Shown: in pieces, positions 50,761 through 62,250 of the stretch
Numbering within the stretch: position 1 is the stretch's first letter
Layout of the letters: each line of letters starts with the position of its first letter
From: Streptomyces adelaidensis
Lineage (GTDB): Bacteria; Actinomycetota; Actinomycetes; Streptomycetales; Streptomycetaceae
NCBI RefSeq assembly: GCF_016598475.1
Contig: NZ_JAEMUX010000023.1
Location: forward strand, 52,482-116,481
Direction of reading: 5' to 3'
Length of the DNA: 64,000 nt
Translations under genes and position numbers: made by a program
The notes under the pieces: model-generated
What the model was told of the DNA's origin: nothing
What the model saw: the letters and a program-made list of their open reading frames with translations, nothing else
The model's database searches: none

Positions 50761-51198
50761 TCAACCCGACAGGTGGCGGACCTGATCCCACAGGATCGGG
50801 TCGACCACCCCCGCCTTGCGACGGAAGTCCCACACCGGAACGTCGCGGACCTCGTCCGTCTCCAGAAAACTGGGCCGCCCCCGCGCATCCCCGACGGCCC
50901 CCGGCGGCAGCGGGATCACCCCCGCCCGCTCATCCCGGTACCGACTCGTGATCTTCGCGACCTTGGCCCGATCCCCCCGTACCGCCAGCACGAGACAGGG
51001 CCGGTCCTTCCCCCCGGGCCCGTCCTCGAACGGCACACTCGCCCACCAGATCTCGGCGGGCCGGGGCAGATCCCCGAGAGGGGCGCGCCGGGCCGGACGC
51101 CGGGCCGGCCGCCCCGACCGCCCCCACCCGTCGACGAGCGCCGCGAGCAACGCCAGCAACACCACCGCAGCGAGCGCCAACCACCAGGACGTGTCCAT
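50761..51198 (-). CDS. PemK/MazF-like protein with an N-terminal membrane anchor
   Basis: 145 residues from ATG 51198. Residues 4-24 (SWWLALAAVVLLALLAALVDG) form one membrane helix, followed by a Pro/Arg-rich linker. From ~50 comes the PemK/MazF barrel: PAEIWWASVPFEDGPGGKDRPCLVLAVRGDRAKVAKITSRY. The Pro-rich GKDRPCLVL strand and ITS segment correspond to the ribonuclease site of MazF. No antitoxin gene is adjacent. A membrane-tethered MazF fold without partner suggests a role other than classical toxin-antitoxin; that is inference. Confidence 0.82.
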   Translation of the reverse strand: MDTSWWLALAAVVLLALLAALVDGWGRSGRPARRPARRAPLGDLPRPAEIWWASVPFEDGPGGKDRPCLVLAVRGDRAKVAKITSRYRDERAGVIPLPPGAVGDARGRPSFLETDEVRDVPVWDFRRKAGVVDPILWDQVRHLSG

Positions 51199-51511
51199 AG
51201 TCCCGACGGTACCGGCGCACAAACCCCCGCGCCCGCCCTGTCGCAAGCTCCCGCGCCCAAGAACACCACCTCACCTCGGCCCGTGTGCGCCCCATCGGCC
51301 CCACCACCAGCCGAACCGGTGACACCACAGGTGAGTTCGCCCACAACGGCCCCTGGCGGAGGAGCGACCCACCCTTTCGCGCCTTACGCTCAACGGACCG
51401 CACAAACCTGGTTGCACCGCTGTCAGTCTTTCGCAACCCCGCTAACTGCAAAGCGCAATCCCCCCGACACGACAGTCACGACTTCACGCCAGCGCGGAGG
51501 TTCCAGCTCTT
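51199..51511. other. 313-bp divergent region
   Basis: No gene. It must contain the promoters of the PemK-like gene (-) and the metallo-hydrolase (+). A short AT-richer segment at 51400-51440 (TTGCACCGCTGTCAGTC) is the best candidate for the latter. No dyads stand out. Confidence 0.4.
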
Positions 51512-52264
51512 ATGAAGCTCACCGTCGTCGGCTGCTCGGGGTCGTTCCCATCCGCGGAATCGGCCTGTTCGAGCTACCTCGTAGAGGCCGACGGCTTCCG
51601 GCTGCTTCTCGACATGGGCAATGGTGCCCTTGGCGAGCTGCAGCGCCACTGCGGTCTCTACGACCTCGACGCGATCTTCCTCAGCCATCTGCACGCCGAC
51701 CACTGCATCGACATGTGCGCGTACTTCGTCGCGCGCTACTACCGGCACGACGGCGGCCGCTGCGCCCCCATCCCGGTCTACGGACCCGAGGGCACCGAGC
51801 AGCGCCTGACCACCGCCTACGCCGACACCCCGTCCGCCTCCTCCATGAGCGAGGTCTTCGACTTCCACACGGTCAAGCCGAGCACCTTCGACATCGGCCC
51901 CTTCACCATCCACACCGAACGGGTCGCCCACCCCGTCGAGGCGTACGGCATCCGGATCGAGCACGGCGGCCGGGTGCTGACGTACTCCGGGGACACGGGG
52001 GTCACCGAGAGCCTGGACGAACTGGCCCGCGACAGCGACCTGTTCCTGTGCGAGGCCGCCTTCACCCATGGCAAGGAGAACATCCCGGACCTCCACCTCA
52101 ACGGCCGCGAGGCCGGTGAGACGGCCGCCCGCGCCGGTGCCCGCCGTCTCGTCCTCACGCATATCCCGCCGTGGACGGACCCCCAGGTCAACGTTGTCGA
52201 CGCCCGCGCGGTGTACGACGGGCCGGTGGAGCTGGCGGTGCCGAGGAAGACGTACGAGATCTGA
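51512..52264 (+). CDS. MBL-fold metallo-hydrolase
   Basis: 250 residues, GGAGG 10 nt upstream of ATG 51512. Metallo-beta-lactamase motif FLSHLHADHCIDM (HxHxDH), later His in VAHPVEAYGIRIEHGGRVLTYSGDTGVTESL (metal-bridging Asp) and the last His in LVLTHIPPWTD. It resembles RNase Z-related and phosphodiesterase-like MBL proteins without the tRNA-binding arm. Substrate unknown. It ends at a 17-bp perfect terminator shared with nagE2. Confidence 0.87.
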   Translation: MKLTVVGCSGSFPSAESACSSYLVEADGFRLLLDMGNGALGELQRHCGLYDLDAIFLSHLHADHCIDMCAYFVARYYRHDGGRCAPIPVYGPEGTEQRLTTAYADTPSASSMSEVFDFHTVKPSTFDIGPFTIHTERVAHPVEAYGIRIEHGGRVLTYSGDTGVTESLDELARDSDLFLCEAAFTHGKENIPDLHLNGREAGETAARAGARRLVLTHIPPWTDPQVNVVDARAVYDGPVELAVPRKTYEI

Positions 52265-52304
52265 GACGTACGAGATCCAAGCCGTACGGACGACTTTCAG
52301 ACGT

Positions 52305-52344
52305 GAGTGGGCCCCGGGAGCCGAACAGCTCCCGGGGCCCACTC
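52305..52344. terminator. Bidirectional terminator, MBL gene and nagE2
   Basis: GAGTGGGCCCCGGGAGC and its exact complement with a 6-nt loop: a 17-bp perfect stem between convergent genes. Confidence 0.9.
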
Positions 52345-52360
52345 GTACGTACCGGCTCAC

Positions 52361-53614
52361 TCACGCCTTCGTGAGGTCCTCCACCTCCTCCTCGGGCTCA
52401 CGGCCCGGGGTGGGGAGGTTGAAGCGGGTGATGGCGAAGCGGAAGAGGAAGTAGTAGACGGCGGCGAAGACCAGGCCGATGGGGATGATCAGCCATGGCT
52501 TGGTGTCCAGGTTCCAGTTCAGGGCGTAGTCGATGAAGCCGGCGGAGAAGTTGAAGCCGGCGTGGACTCCCAGGCCCCAGGTGATGGCCATGGACAGGGC
52601 GGTCAGCAGGGCGTGGATCACGTAGAGGAGCGGGGCGATGAACATGAAGGAGAACTCGATCGGCTCGGTGACGCCCGTCACGAAGGACGTCAGGGCGAGC
52701 GAGATCATCATGCCCGTGACGGCCTTGCGGCGTTCGGGGCGGGCCGTGTGGGCGATGGCCAGGGCCGCGGCCGGCAGGCCGAACATCATGATCGGGAAGA
52801 AGCCGGACATGAACATTCCGGCGCTCGGGTCGCCCGCCAGGAAGCGGCTGTAGTCACCGTGGACGACCACGCCGGCGGCGTCCTTGAAGTCGCCGATCTG
52901 GAACCACGCCACCGTGTTCACGAACTGGTGCATGCCGATCGGGATGAGCGCGCGGTTGATCGCGCCGAAGAGCGCGGCGCCGAAGGACCCGAGGCCGGTC
53001 ATCCACTCGCCGAAGCTGCCGATGGCCTCACCGATCGGCTCCCAGACCAGTCCGAAGAAGACACCGACGGCCACGCCGACGAAGGCCATGATGATCGGCA
53101 CGAGCCGGCGGCCGTTGAAGAAGCCGAGCCAGTCCACCAGCTGCTTGCGGTGGTACCGCTGCCACAGGACCGCCGAGAGCAGACCCATGACGATGCCGCC
53201 GAGGACGCCGGGATTGTTGTAGGTGGCGGCTATGTCCGCCCCCTCGGTGATCTTGGCGTCGGTCACCGGGAAGGCTTCGAGGACCTTGCTGTAGACGAGG
53301 AAGCCCACCAGCGCGGCGAGGGCGGTCGAGCCGTCGGACTTCTTGGCGAAGCCGATGGCGACACCGATGCAGAAGAGCATCGGGAGGCTGCCGGTGATCG
53401 CTCCGCCGGCCTTGTCGAAGACCGCGGCGACCTTGTCCCAGCCGAGGCCGTCGGCCCCGAAGACGTCCGGCTGGCCGAGCCTGACCATCAGGCCGGCCGC
53501 CGGCAGCACGGCGATCGGGAGCTGCAGGCTGCGGCCGACCTTCTGCAGGCCCTGCATGAGGCCGGATCCCCACTTCTTCGCGGGTGCCGCCGTTGGCGCG
53601 GTGGCGGTGCTCAT
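52361..53614 (-). CDS. nagE2: PTS EIIC permease for N-acetylglucosamine
   Basis: 417 residues, EIIC domain only. About 10 membrane helices; QKVGRSLQLPIAVLPAAGLMVRLGQPD at the start, then FCIGVAIGFAKKSDGSTALAALVGFLVYS. The substrate region is PIGMHQFVNTVAWFQ, ending MFGLPAAALAIAH and TGVTEPIEFSFMFIAP. The Glc-family EIIC passes phosphate from EIIB onto GlcNAc during import. EIIB is encoded nearby at 54645. Two strong dre sites lie 19-51 bp upstream of the start, so DasR represses it when GlcNAc-6-P/GlcN-6-P is low. The symbol matches S. coelicolor nagE2 (SCO2907). Confidence 0.93.
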   Translation of the reverse strand: MSTATAPTAAPAKKWGSGLMQGLQKVGRSLQLPIAVLPAAGLMVRLGQPDVFGADGLGWDKVAAVFDKAGGAITGSLPMLFCIGVAIGFAKKSDGSTALAALVGFLVYSKVLEAFPVTDAKITEGADIAATYNNPGVLGGIVMGLLSAVLWQRYHRKQLVDWLGFFNGRRLVPIIMAFVGVAVGVFFGLVWEPIGEAIGSFGEWMTGLGSFGAALFGAINRALIPIGMHQFVNTVAWFQIGDFKDAAGVVVHGDYSRFLAGDPSAGMFMSGFFPIMMFGLPAAALAIAHTARPERRKAVTGMMISLALTSFVTGVTEPIEFSFMFIAPLLYVIHALLTALSMAITWGLGVHAGFNFSAGFIDYALNWNLDTKPWLIIPIGLVFAAVYYFLFRFAITRFNLPTPGREPEEEVEDLTKA

Positions 53615-53632
53615 AGACTTCCTCCATCGGGT

Positions 53633-53665
53633 GGTGGTCTACACCACTCAGTGGTGTAGACCTGT
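53633..53665. promoter_or_regulatory. Paired DasR operators (dre) of nagE2
   Basis: GGTGGTCTACACCACT (53633-53648) and AGTGGTGTAGACCTGT (53650-53665), each close to the dre consensus ACTGGTCTAGACCACT. They face each other to make a perfect 23-bp palindrome TCTACACCACT-C-AGTGGTGTAGA. Two DasR dimers could bind side by side directly at the nagE2 promoter. Confidence 0.88.
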
Positions 53666-53816
53666 TGTAGCAGATGGGGAAGGGATCAGGAACCCTCGAT
53701 TTCTGCCCGGCCTCCGGACGGCTTACGGCCGGATCGCGGAGGGGACCCGTGAGCGTCCGGTGAGCGTTCGAAGAGCTTCCGGGGAGCACCACCCGCCTGC
53801 CGGGCGTCTCAGGCGG

Positions 53817-54377
53817 TCACGTGCGTGCGTACCGCGTGCCTGACTCGTCGCGGCGCAGCAGTTCCTCGTCCACGAGGGCCCGGCGCAGGGTCACCCAGTC
53901 GTCGAACCACTGGCCGCAGATCGCGTTGACCTTGGCCTCGGAGTACGTGACCCCGGGCTCGAAGGAGTCGGCCACGACCGTCAGCACCCGGCTGCGGACC
54001 TCCGCCTTGCCGGGCATCGAGGTGAGCCGCCCCTTACGGAAGTACGCCCCGGCCCCGTCGCCGCCGCCCCGCCCGGAGATCCTGACCTCCGCCTGGACGG
54101 CCAGTCGGAACGTGTCGTCGATCAGCCGGTAGGTGCGAGTGTCGGCGTCGTACGCGGCGATCCGGCCGTCGACGAGCTTCCGCAGGGCGACGGCGGCGGC
54201 GGCCGGTCGCAGCCCCGCCCGCTCCGCCACCTGCGCCACGGAGTTCGCGCCGAGCGCGAGGGCCGCGAAGGCGTCGCGCCGGTCGGACTGGGCGAGGACG
54301 CCGATCAGATCGCGGCAGGACGGCGGCAACTCCGCACCGCCGGTGCGCCGGCCGGTACCGGTGGAGTCCGTGTTCAT
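53817..54377 (-). CDS. DUF2087 domain protein with N-terminal HTH-like region
   Basis: 186 residues. ATG 54377 has GGAAG at 9-nt spacing; ATG 54383 is too close to the same site. Residues ~20-95 (CRDLIGVLAQSDRRDAFAALALGANSVAQVAERAGLRPAAAAVALRKLVDGRIAAYD) look like a winged helix. The last ~75 (KGRLTSMPGKAEVRSRVLTVVADSFEPGVTYSEAKVNAICGQWFDDWVTLRRALVDEELLRRDESGTRYAR) are DUF2087. Probably a DNA-binding regulator. It lies between nagE2 and nagF but on the opposite strand to nagF; link to GlcNAc use is unproven. Confidence 0.85.
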   Translation of the reverse strand: MNTDSTGTGRRTGGAELPPSCRDLIGVLAQSDRRDAFAALALGANSVAQVAERAGLRPAAAAVALRKLVDGRIAAYDADTRTYRLIDDTFRLAVQAEVRISGRGGGDGAGAYFRKGRLTSMPGKAEVRSRVLTVVADSFEPGVTYSEAKVNAICGQWFDDWVTLRRALVDEELLRRDESGTRYART

Positions 54378-54566
54378 GGTCATCGACTTCCGAGTGATCG
54401 AAGGGGGGTTGGCGCACGTCATCTACGACGCCGCCGTACGGTGCGTGCGGCGGAACCCCTATGACTACCGCGCCCTCCGGAGACCGAGGCAACCGGAATT
54501 CGGCGCCCGTGGCGGATTCCGGCCACCGAGCCCCGCCGTGCGGGTTCATTTGGCGACCGCCCGCCC

Positions 54567-54582
54567 GGTGGTGTAGACCAGT
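54567..54582. promoter_or_regulatory. DasR operator (dre) upstream of nagF
   Basis: GGTGGTGTAGACCAGT, matching the dre consensus at 13 of 16 positions if the C/G-flexible positions are allowed. It lies 63 bp before the nagF ATG and 190 bp from the DUF2087 start. Confidence 0.85.
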
Positions 54583-54644
54583 CGCGGGCAGTCCCGCAAG
54601 CTGTCCCGCGTACGGTTCCGCTGGGGAAGACAGGGAGAGTGGCC

Positions 54645-54878
54645 ATGGCCAGTAAGGCTGAGAAGATCGTCGCCGGGCTCGGCGGCCTCGACAACATCGA
54701 AGAGGTCGAGGGCTGCATCACCCGCCTGCGCACCGAGGTCCACGACCCCTCCCTCGTGGACGAGGCCGCCCTCAAGGCCGCCGGCGCCCACGGCGTCGTC
54801 AAGATGGGCACCGCGATCCAGGTCGTCGTCGGCACGGACGCCGACCCCATCGCCGCGGAGATCGAAGACATGATGTGA
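54645..54878 (+). CDS. nagF: PTS EIIB component for N-acetylglucosamine
   Basis: 77 residues, the size of a free Glc-family EIIB. The phosphorylated Cys sits in NIEEVEGCITRLRTEVHD; KMGTAIQVVVGTDADPIAAEIEDM closes the domain. GGGAG precedes ATG 54645 at 7 nt; ATG 54639 also in frame. It relays phosphate from EIIA(Crr) to the EIIC NagE2. A 13-bp perfect terminator follows. The dre site upstream indicates DasR control together with nagE2. Confidence 0.94.
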   Translation: MASKAEKIVAGLGGLDNIEEVEGCITRLRTEVHDPSLVDEAALKAAGAHGVVKMGTAIQVVVGTDADPIAAEIEDMM

Positions 54879-54913
54879 GCCGAGCCCGCTCACGGCAGGG
54901 GCTCCTTCCTGAC

Positions 54914-54943
54914 GGGGCTCCTCCCCGCCGGGGGAGGAGCCCC
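54914..54943 (+). terminator. Terminator between nagF and rph
   Basis: GGGGCTCCTCCCC, GCCG, and exact complement: 13-bp stem, followed by TTCCGT. Confidence 0.85.
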
Positions 54944-54971
54944 TTCCGTATGTGCCGCTAGGCTCAGCGCC

Positions 54972-55709
54972 ATGTCTCGAATCGACGGCCGTACGCCCGA
55001 ACAGCTCCGCCCGGTCACCATCGAACGCGGCTGGAGCAAGCACGCCGAGGGCTCCGTCCTCGTCTCCTTCGGCGACACGAAGGTCTTCTGCACCGCCTCC
55101 GTCACCGAAGGCGTCCCGCGCTGGCGCAAGGGCAGCGGCCAGGGCTGGGTCACCGCCGAGTACTCCATGCTCCCCCGCGCCACCAACACCCGCGGCGACC
55201 GCGAATCCGTACGCGGCAAGATCGGCGGCCGTACCCACGAGATCTCCCGCCTCATCGGCCGCTCCCTGCGCGCGGTCATCGACTACAAGGCGCTCGGCGA
55301 GAACACCATCGTGCTGGACTGCGACGTCCTCCAGGCCGACGGCGGCACGCGTACGGCGGCCATCACGGGCGCGTACGTCGCCCTCGCCGACGCCGTCGCC
55401 TGGGCCCAGGGCAGGAAGCTCATCAAGGCCGGCCGCCAGCCCCTGACCGGCACGGTGTCGGCGGTCTCCGTGGGCATCGTCGACGGAGTCCCGCTCCTCG
55501 ACCTCCGCTACGAGGAGGACGTCAAGGCCGACACCGACATGAACGTCGTCTGCACCGGCGACGGCCGCTTCGTCGAGGTCCAGGGCACCGCCGAGGCCGA
55601 ACCGTTCGCCCGCGACGAGCTGAACTCGCTGCTCGACCTGGCCGTTTCCGGCTGCACGGAGCTGGCGCTCCTCCAGGGCAAGGCACTTGATACGGTCCTC
55701 GAAAGGTAA
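54972..55709 (+). CDS. rph: Ribonuclease PH
   Basis: 245 residues. RNase PH domains 1 and 2: RTPEQLRPVTIERGWSKHAEGSVLVSFGDTKVFCTASV, KGSGQGWVTAEYSMLPRATNTR, RESVRGKIGGRTHEISRLIGRSLRAVID, LDCDVLQADGGTRTAAITGAYVAL. It trims tRNA 3' ends phosphorolytically. It begins the block rph, lipoprotein, rdgB, tRNA-Leu. Confidence 0.96.
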   Translation: MSRIDGRTPEQLRPVTIERGWSKHAEGSVLVSFGDTKVFCTASVTEGVPRWRKGSGQGWVTAEYSMLPRATNTRGDRESVRGKIGGRTHEISRLIGRSLRAVIDYKALGENTIVLDCDVLQADGGTRTAAITGAYVALADAVAWAQGRKLIKAGRQPLTGTVSAVSVGIVDGVPLLDLRYEEDVKADTDMNVVCTGDGRFVEVQGTAEAEPFARDELNSLLDLAVSGCTELALLQGKALDTVLER

Positions 55710-55859
55710 AGGACGCACCAAGAGCGGTGCCCGCCGGTGGCAACCACGGCGGCCCCGCCCGCGTCCTTGCACATACGGGCGCACGGCACACCACCGTGCG
55801 CCCGGCCATACCGCGCACGCGGGGGCCGCGAGGCCCGCAACCAGTAGGAGGACCGTTCC

Positions 55860-56258
55860 ATGGCCGCGAGCCGCCGACGCCGTATGACCGCCATAGCCGG
55901 AGCCGTAGCAGCCGTCGCTCTCACGGCCGGGCTCACCACCGGCTGCGACGCCGTGAACAAGGCCCTGGACTGCGTCCAGACCGCCGACGCCATCGCCACC
56001 AGCGTCGGCGACCTCCAGCAGGCCGTCGAGAACGCGGCGGACGACCCGACGCAGCTGGAGGAGTCCCTCGACTCCATCGACAAGAACCTCGACGAGATCG
56101 GCGACAAGACCGACAACGCCGACGTCAACAAGGCCGTGGACAGCCTCCAGAAGGCCGTCACCGACACCCGCACCGCCGTGGAGAACGGCGACGCGACCCC
56201 CGACATCAGCGGGATCACGGACGCGGCGGGCGAGCTGACGAAGGTCTGCACCTCGTAA
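55860..56258 (+). CDS. Small secreted lipoprotein, unknown
   Basis: 132 residues, TAGGAGGA ribosome site. Signal peptide MAASRRRRMTAIAGAVAAVA to lipobox LTTGC (Cys at 29). The mature part is acidic and helical: heptad-like segments DLQQAVENAADDPTQLEESLDSIDKNLDEIGDKTDNADVNKAVDSLQKAVTD suggest a short coiled coil. Cys39 and Cys130 could pair. No family recognised. It lies 150 bp after rph and 40 bp before rdgB; shared transcription with rdgB is likely. Confidence 0.82.
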   Translation: MAASRRRRMTAIAGAVAAVALTAGLTTGCDAVNKALDCVQTADAIATSVGDLQQAVENAADDPTQLEESLDSIDKNLDEIGDKTDNADVNKAVDSLQKAVTDTRTAVENGDATPDISGITDAAGELTKVCTS

Positions 56259-56298
56259 CGGGCCGTCGGCCCCCGGTGCGGCTGGCGATACTGGGGGC

Positions 56299-56901
56299 AT
56301 GACCCGCCTGATCCTCGCCACCCGCAACACCGGCAAACTCATCGAACTCAAGGCCATCCTCGCCGACGCGGGCCTGCCCCACGACCTCGTCGGCGCGGAC
56401 GCCTACCCCGACATCCCCGACGTCAAGGAGACCGGCGTCACCTTCGCCGAGAACTCCCTGCTGAAGGCCCACGCCCTGGCCCGGGCCACGGGCCTCCCCG
56501 CCATCGCGGACGACTCGGGCCTCTGCGTGGACGTCCTGAACGGCGCCCCCGGCATCTTCTCCGCCCGCTGGTCCGGCCACCACGGCGACGACAAGGCCAA
56601 CCTGGCCCTGCTGCTGGCCCAGCTCTCCGACATCGCCGACGAACACCGGGGCGCCCACTTCGCCTGCGCGGCCGCTCTCGCGTTGCCGGATGGGACGGAG
56701 CGGGTGGTCGAAGGTCAGCTGAGGGGCGTACTCCGCCACACCCCGACCGGCACCGGCGGCTTCGGCTACGACCCGATCCTCCAGCCGGAGGGTGACACGC
56801 GGACCTGCGCCGAGCTGAGCCCTGCGGAGAAGAACGCGATCAGCCACCGGGGGAAGGCTTTTCGGGCGTTGGTGCCGGTGGTGCGGGAACTGCTCGGCTG
56901 A
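56299..56901 (+). CDS. rdgB: XTP/dITP pyrophosphatase (Ham1/RdgB)
   Basis: 200 residues. LILATRNTGKLIELKAIL (nucleotide loop), TGVTFAENSLLKAHALARATGLPAIADDSGLCVDVLNGAPGIFSARWSG, GTGGFGYDPILQPEG and SHRGKAFRAL. It removes non-canonical purine triphosphates such as dITP and XTP. Normal length. Followed by the tRNA-Leu terminator on the other strand. Confidence 0.96.
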   Translation: MTRLILATRNTGKLIELKAILADAGLPHDLVGADAYPDIPDVKETGVTFAENSLLKAHALARATGLPAIADDSGLCVDVLNGAPGIFSARWSGHHGDDKANLALLLAQLSDIADEHRGAHFACAAALALPDGTERVVEGQLRGVLRHTPTGTGGFGYDPILQPEGDTRTCAELSPAEKNAISHRGKAFRALVPVVRELLG

Positions 56902-56913
56902 GGTAAGCATAAG

Positions 56914-56951
56914 AACGGCCTGCGAATGAGTCCTTCGATTCGCAGGCCGTT
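56914..56951. terminator. Shared terminator, rdgB and tRNA-Leu
   Basis: AACGGCCTGCGAAT, 10-nt loop, exact complement. 14-bp stem located 4 bp beyond the 3' end of the tRNA (minus strand) and 12 bp after the rdgB stop. Confidence 0.88.
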
Positions 56952-56955
56952 TATG

Positions 56956-57039
56956 TGCGGCGGAAGGGATTCGAACCCTCAAGCCCTATCATAGGCCACA
57001 GATCCTAAGTCTGCTGCGTCGCCATTGCGCCACCGCCGC
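56956..57039 (-). tRNA. tRNA-Leu (UAG)
   Basis: 84 nt on the minus strand. Acceptor stem GCGGCGG pairs with CCGCCGC; discriminator A; no encoded CCA. Anticodon stem GCAGA/TCTGT with loop CTTAGGA gives anticodon TAG (complement at 57005-57007). The long variable arm with the CCTA/TAGG stem marks a class II leucine tRNA. TTCGAAT of the T loop is intact. Reads CUA and perhaps other CUN codons. CUA is rare in this GC-rich genome. Confidence 0.95.
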
Positions 57040-57159
57040 TAGCCGCCTGCCATCGTACCGGGAGTTGTGCGCCGCCTTCTGCCTTCCCTGCGTCGGGTGT
57101 TGTCGGCGAACGGTCCGTACCGGATGGCTCCGGTACGGACCGCTGAAGGCGCGGGACGG

Positions 57160-57627
57160 TCAGATGCCCAGGTCCTTGATGATCTTCGCTACGTGGCCCG
57201 TCGCGCGGACGTTGTACAGCGCCCGCTCGACCTTGCCCTCCTCGTCCACGACGATCGTGGAGCGGATGACGCCCATGTAGGTCTTGCCGTAGTTCTTCTT
57301 CTCGCCGAAGGCGCCGTAGGCGTCGAGGGCGGCTTTGCCGGGGTCGCCGAGGAGGGTGACCTTCAGGGATTCCTTGTCGCGGAACTTGGCGAGTTTCTCG
57401 GGCTTGTCGGGGGAGATGCCGATGACGTCGTACCCGGCGCCCGTGAGGAGTTCCAGGTTGTCGGTGAAGTCGCAGGCCTGCTTGGTGCAGCCGGGGGTGA
57501 GTGCGGCCGGGTAGAAGTAGACGATGACCTTGCGGCCCTTGTGGTCGGACAGGGACACCTCGTTGCCGTCGGCGTCCGGGAGGGTGAAGGCGGGGGCCAC
57601 GTCCCCGGGCTGCAGTCGCTCGCTCAT
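57160..57627 (-). CDS. bcp: Thioredoxin-dependent peroxiredoxin (BCP family)
   Basis: 155 residues. ERLQPGDVAPAFTLPDADGNEVSLSDHKGRKVIVYFYPAALTPGCTKQACDFTDN: peroxidatic Cys in PGCTKQAC, with the second Cys five residues on, the atypical 2-Cys arrangement of many BCPs. It reduces H2O2 and lipid hydroperoxides. Start ATG 57627. It diverges from the DUF3618 gene with a 97-bp gap. Confidence 0.95.
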   Translation of the reverse strand: MSERLQPGDVAPAFTLPDADGNEVSLSDHKGRKVIVYFYPAALTPGCTKQACDFTDNLELLTGAGYDVIGISPDKPEKLAKFRDKESLKVTLLGDPGKAALDAYGAFGEKKNYGKTYMGVIRSTIVVDEEGKVERALYNVRATGHVAKIIKDLGI

Positions 57628-57724
57628 CGTTCCAGCGTAATGGCGGGCCCTGACACCGCGGTGCCGGGTGGAGCTGACAGACTGTCCGCAAAGAAGAGAT
57701 TTCACCGACAACGGAGGCAGCGCG

Positions 57725-58054
57725 GTGGCGGAGACCTCGGACACCAGAACCCCGGCCGAGATCGAGGCGGACATCAAGAGCCGCCGCGACAACCTCGCCG
57801 AGACGCTCGACGAGATCGGCGTCCGTGTGCACCCGAAGACCATCGTGGGCGACGCCAGGGCGAAGGTGGTCTCCAACATCGACCACACCCTCGGCAAGGC
57901 GTACGTCTCGGTCAATCGCGTGGTCAGCGACGTCAAGGGGCAGTTCGTCACGGAGGACGGGGCGCCCAGGGTCGAGCGCATCGTGCCCGTCGCCCTCGTG
58001 GTGGTCGGTGTCGTGGGGCTCCTCGCCCTCGGCACTCGGCGTCGTAGGGCCTGA
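57725..58054 (+). CDS. DUF3618 family small membrane protein
   Basis: 109 residues from GTG 57725. RTPAEIEADIKSRRDNLAETLDEIGVRVHPKTIVGDARAKV is the DUF3618 helix-turn-helix amphipathic stretch. It is followed by one C-terminal membrane helix (IVPVALVVVGVVGLLALGTRRRR) with a basic cytoplasmic end. Common in Streptomyces next to membrane-stress genes; role unknown. The GroES-like gene starts 35 bp downstream. Confidence 0.87.
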   Translation: MAETSDTRTPAEIEADIKSRRDNLAETLDEIGVRVHPKTIVGDARAKVVSNIDHTLGKAYVSVNRVVSDVKGQFVTEDGAPRVERIVPVALVVVGVVGLLALGTRRRRA

Positions 58055-58089
58055 CGTGGACAGGTAGGGAAGACAGGTAGGTTCGGGGC

Positions 58090-58431
58090 GTGAGCGAGAA
58101 GACCCAGCACGACAAACTGCCCATCCGGATGCTGCACGACCGTGTGCTCGTGCGGCAGGACACCGCCGAGGGCGAGCGGCGTTCCGGCGGCGGCATCCTG
58201 ATCCCCGCGACGGCGGCCGTCGGCCGGCGTCTCGCCTGGGCCGAGGTCGTCGCGGTGGGCCAGAACGTCCGCACCGTCGAGCCCGGCGACCGCATCCTCT
58301 ACGACCCGGAGGACCGTGCCGAGGTCGAGGTCCGCGGTGTCGCGTACGTCCTGATGCGGGAGCGCGATCTGCACGCGGTGGCCGCGGACCGGTTCGAGGG
58401 GTCCGAGGACTCGACGGGACTGTATCTCTGA
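58090..58431 (+). CDS. GroES/Cpn10-fold protein, orphan
   Basis: 113 residues from GTG 58090. IRMLHDRVLVRQDTAEGERRSGGGILIPATAAVGRRLAWAEVVAVGQNVRTVEPGDRILYDPEDRAEVEVRGVAYVLMRERDLHAVA has the Cpn10 beta-barrel order. The mobile loop (ERRSGGGILIP) corresponds to the GroEL-binding loop but differs from SAGGIVLP of true GroES. A 15-residue C-terminal tail is extra. No groEL is adjacent. It may be a specialised co-chaperonin. Probably co-transcribed with the DUF3618 gene. Confidence 0.85.
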   Translation: MSEKTQHDKLPIRMLHDRVLVRQDTAEGERRSGGGILIPATAAVGRRLAWAEVVAVGQNVRTVEPGDRILYDPEDRAEVEVRGVAYVLMRERDLHAVAADRFEGSEDSTGLYL

Positions 58432-58470
58432 GCCTCTGGCTACTTGAGCTTCCGAGCCTCTGGTTCGTAG

Positions 58471-58510
58471 CCGAAAGGGGCTGGTGACCGTGGTCACGAG
58501 CCCCTTTCGG
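58471..58510. terminator. Bidirectional terminator before the PBP gene
   Basis: CCGAAAGGGGCT faces AGCCCCTTTCGG with GTGACC/GGTCAC nested inside. It forms a nearly continuous 40-bp palindrome between the GroES-like gene (+) and the PBP gene (-). Confidence 0.9.
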
Positions 58511-58539
58511 TGTTCCTTCGGCGTCCGTCGGCCATGCAG

Positions 58540-61941
<3,402 letters not shown>

Positions 61942-62250
61942 CGTGCTGCCGTGCTCCTGTTTTCGCGTCGTACGTTCATTTCCGTACGGCCTCGTACGCT
62001 TTGCGCCCGCTCCGGGCCGGTTCTGCACCCTTGAGTAAAGACTCTCGTACCGGCCGATCCGTTCCCGGATGTCGGCACGTGCCCGTCACACCCCATGAGC
62101 ACCACCGTCGCGCGCCGGGGGCGCCACCGTCCGCCCCGGAAAATACCTGGCAGGCCGTTCCGGCCGCGGACTAGGCTTCTCCGCTTCGGCCCGAATCGGC
62201 CTCGGTCTCGGCCTTTCGCCTGACTCTTCGCAGCGGATGGGGGTTTCCTC
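61942..62250. other. 309-bp divergent region PBP / ABC-2 operon
   Basis: No gene. A small dyad around TGAGTAAAGACTCTCG (62032-62047) is the only AT-rich patch and may be the PBP promoter (minus strand). An AGGAG lies upstream of the PBP ATG at 12-nt distance. Confidence 0.4.
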
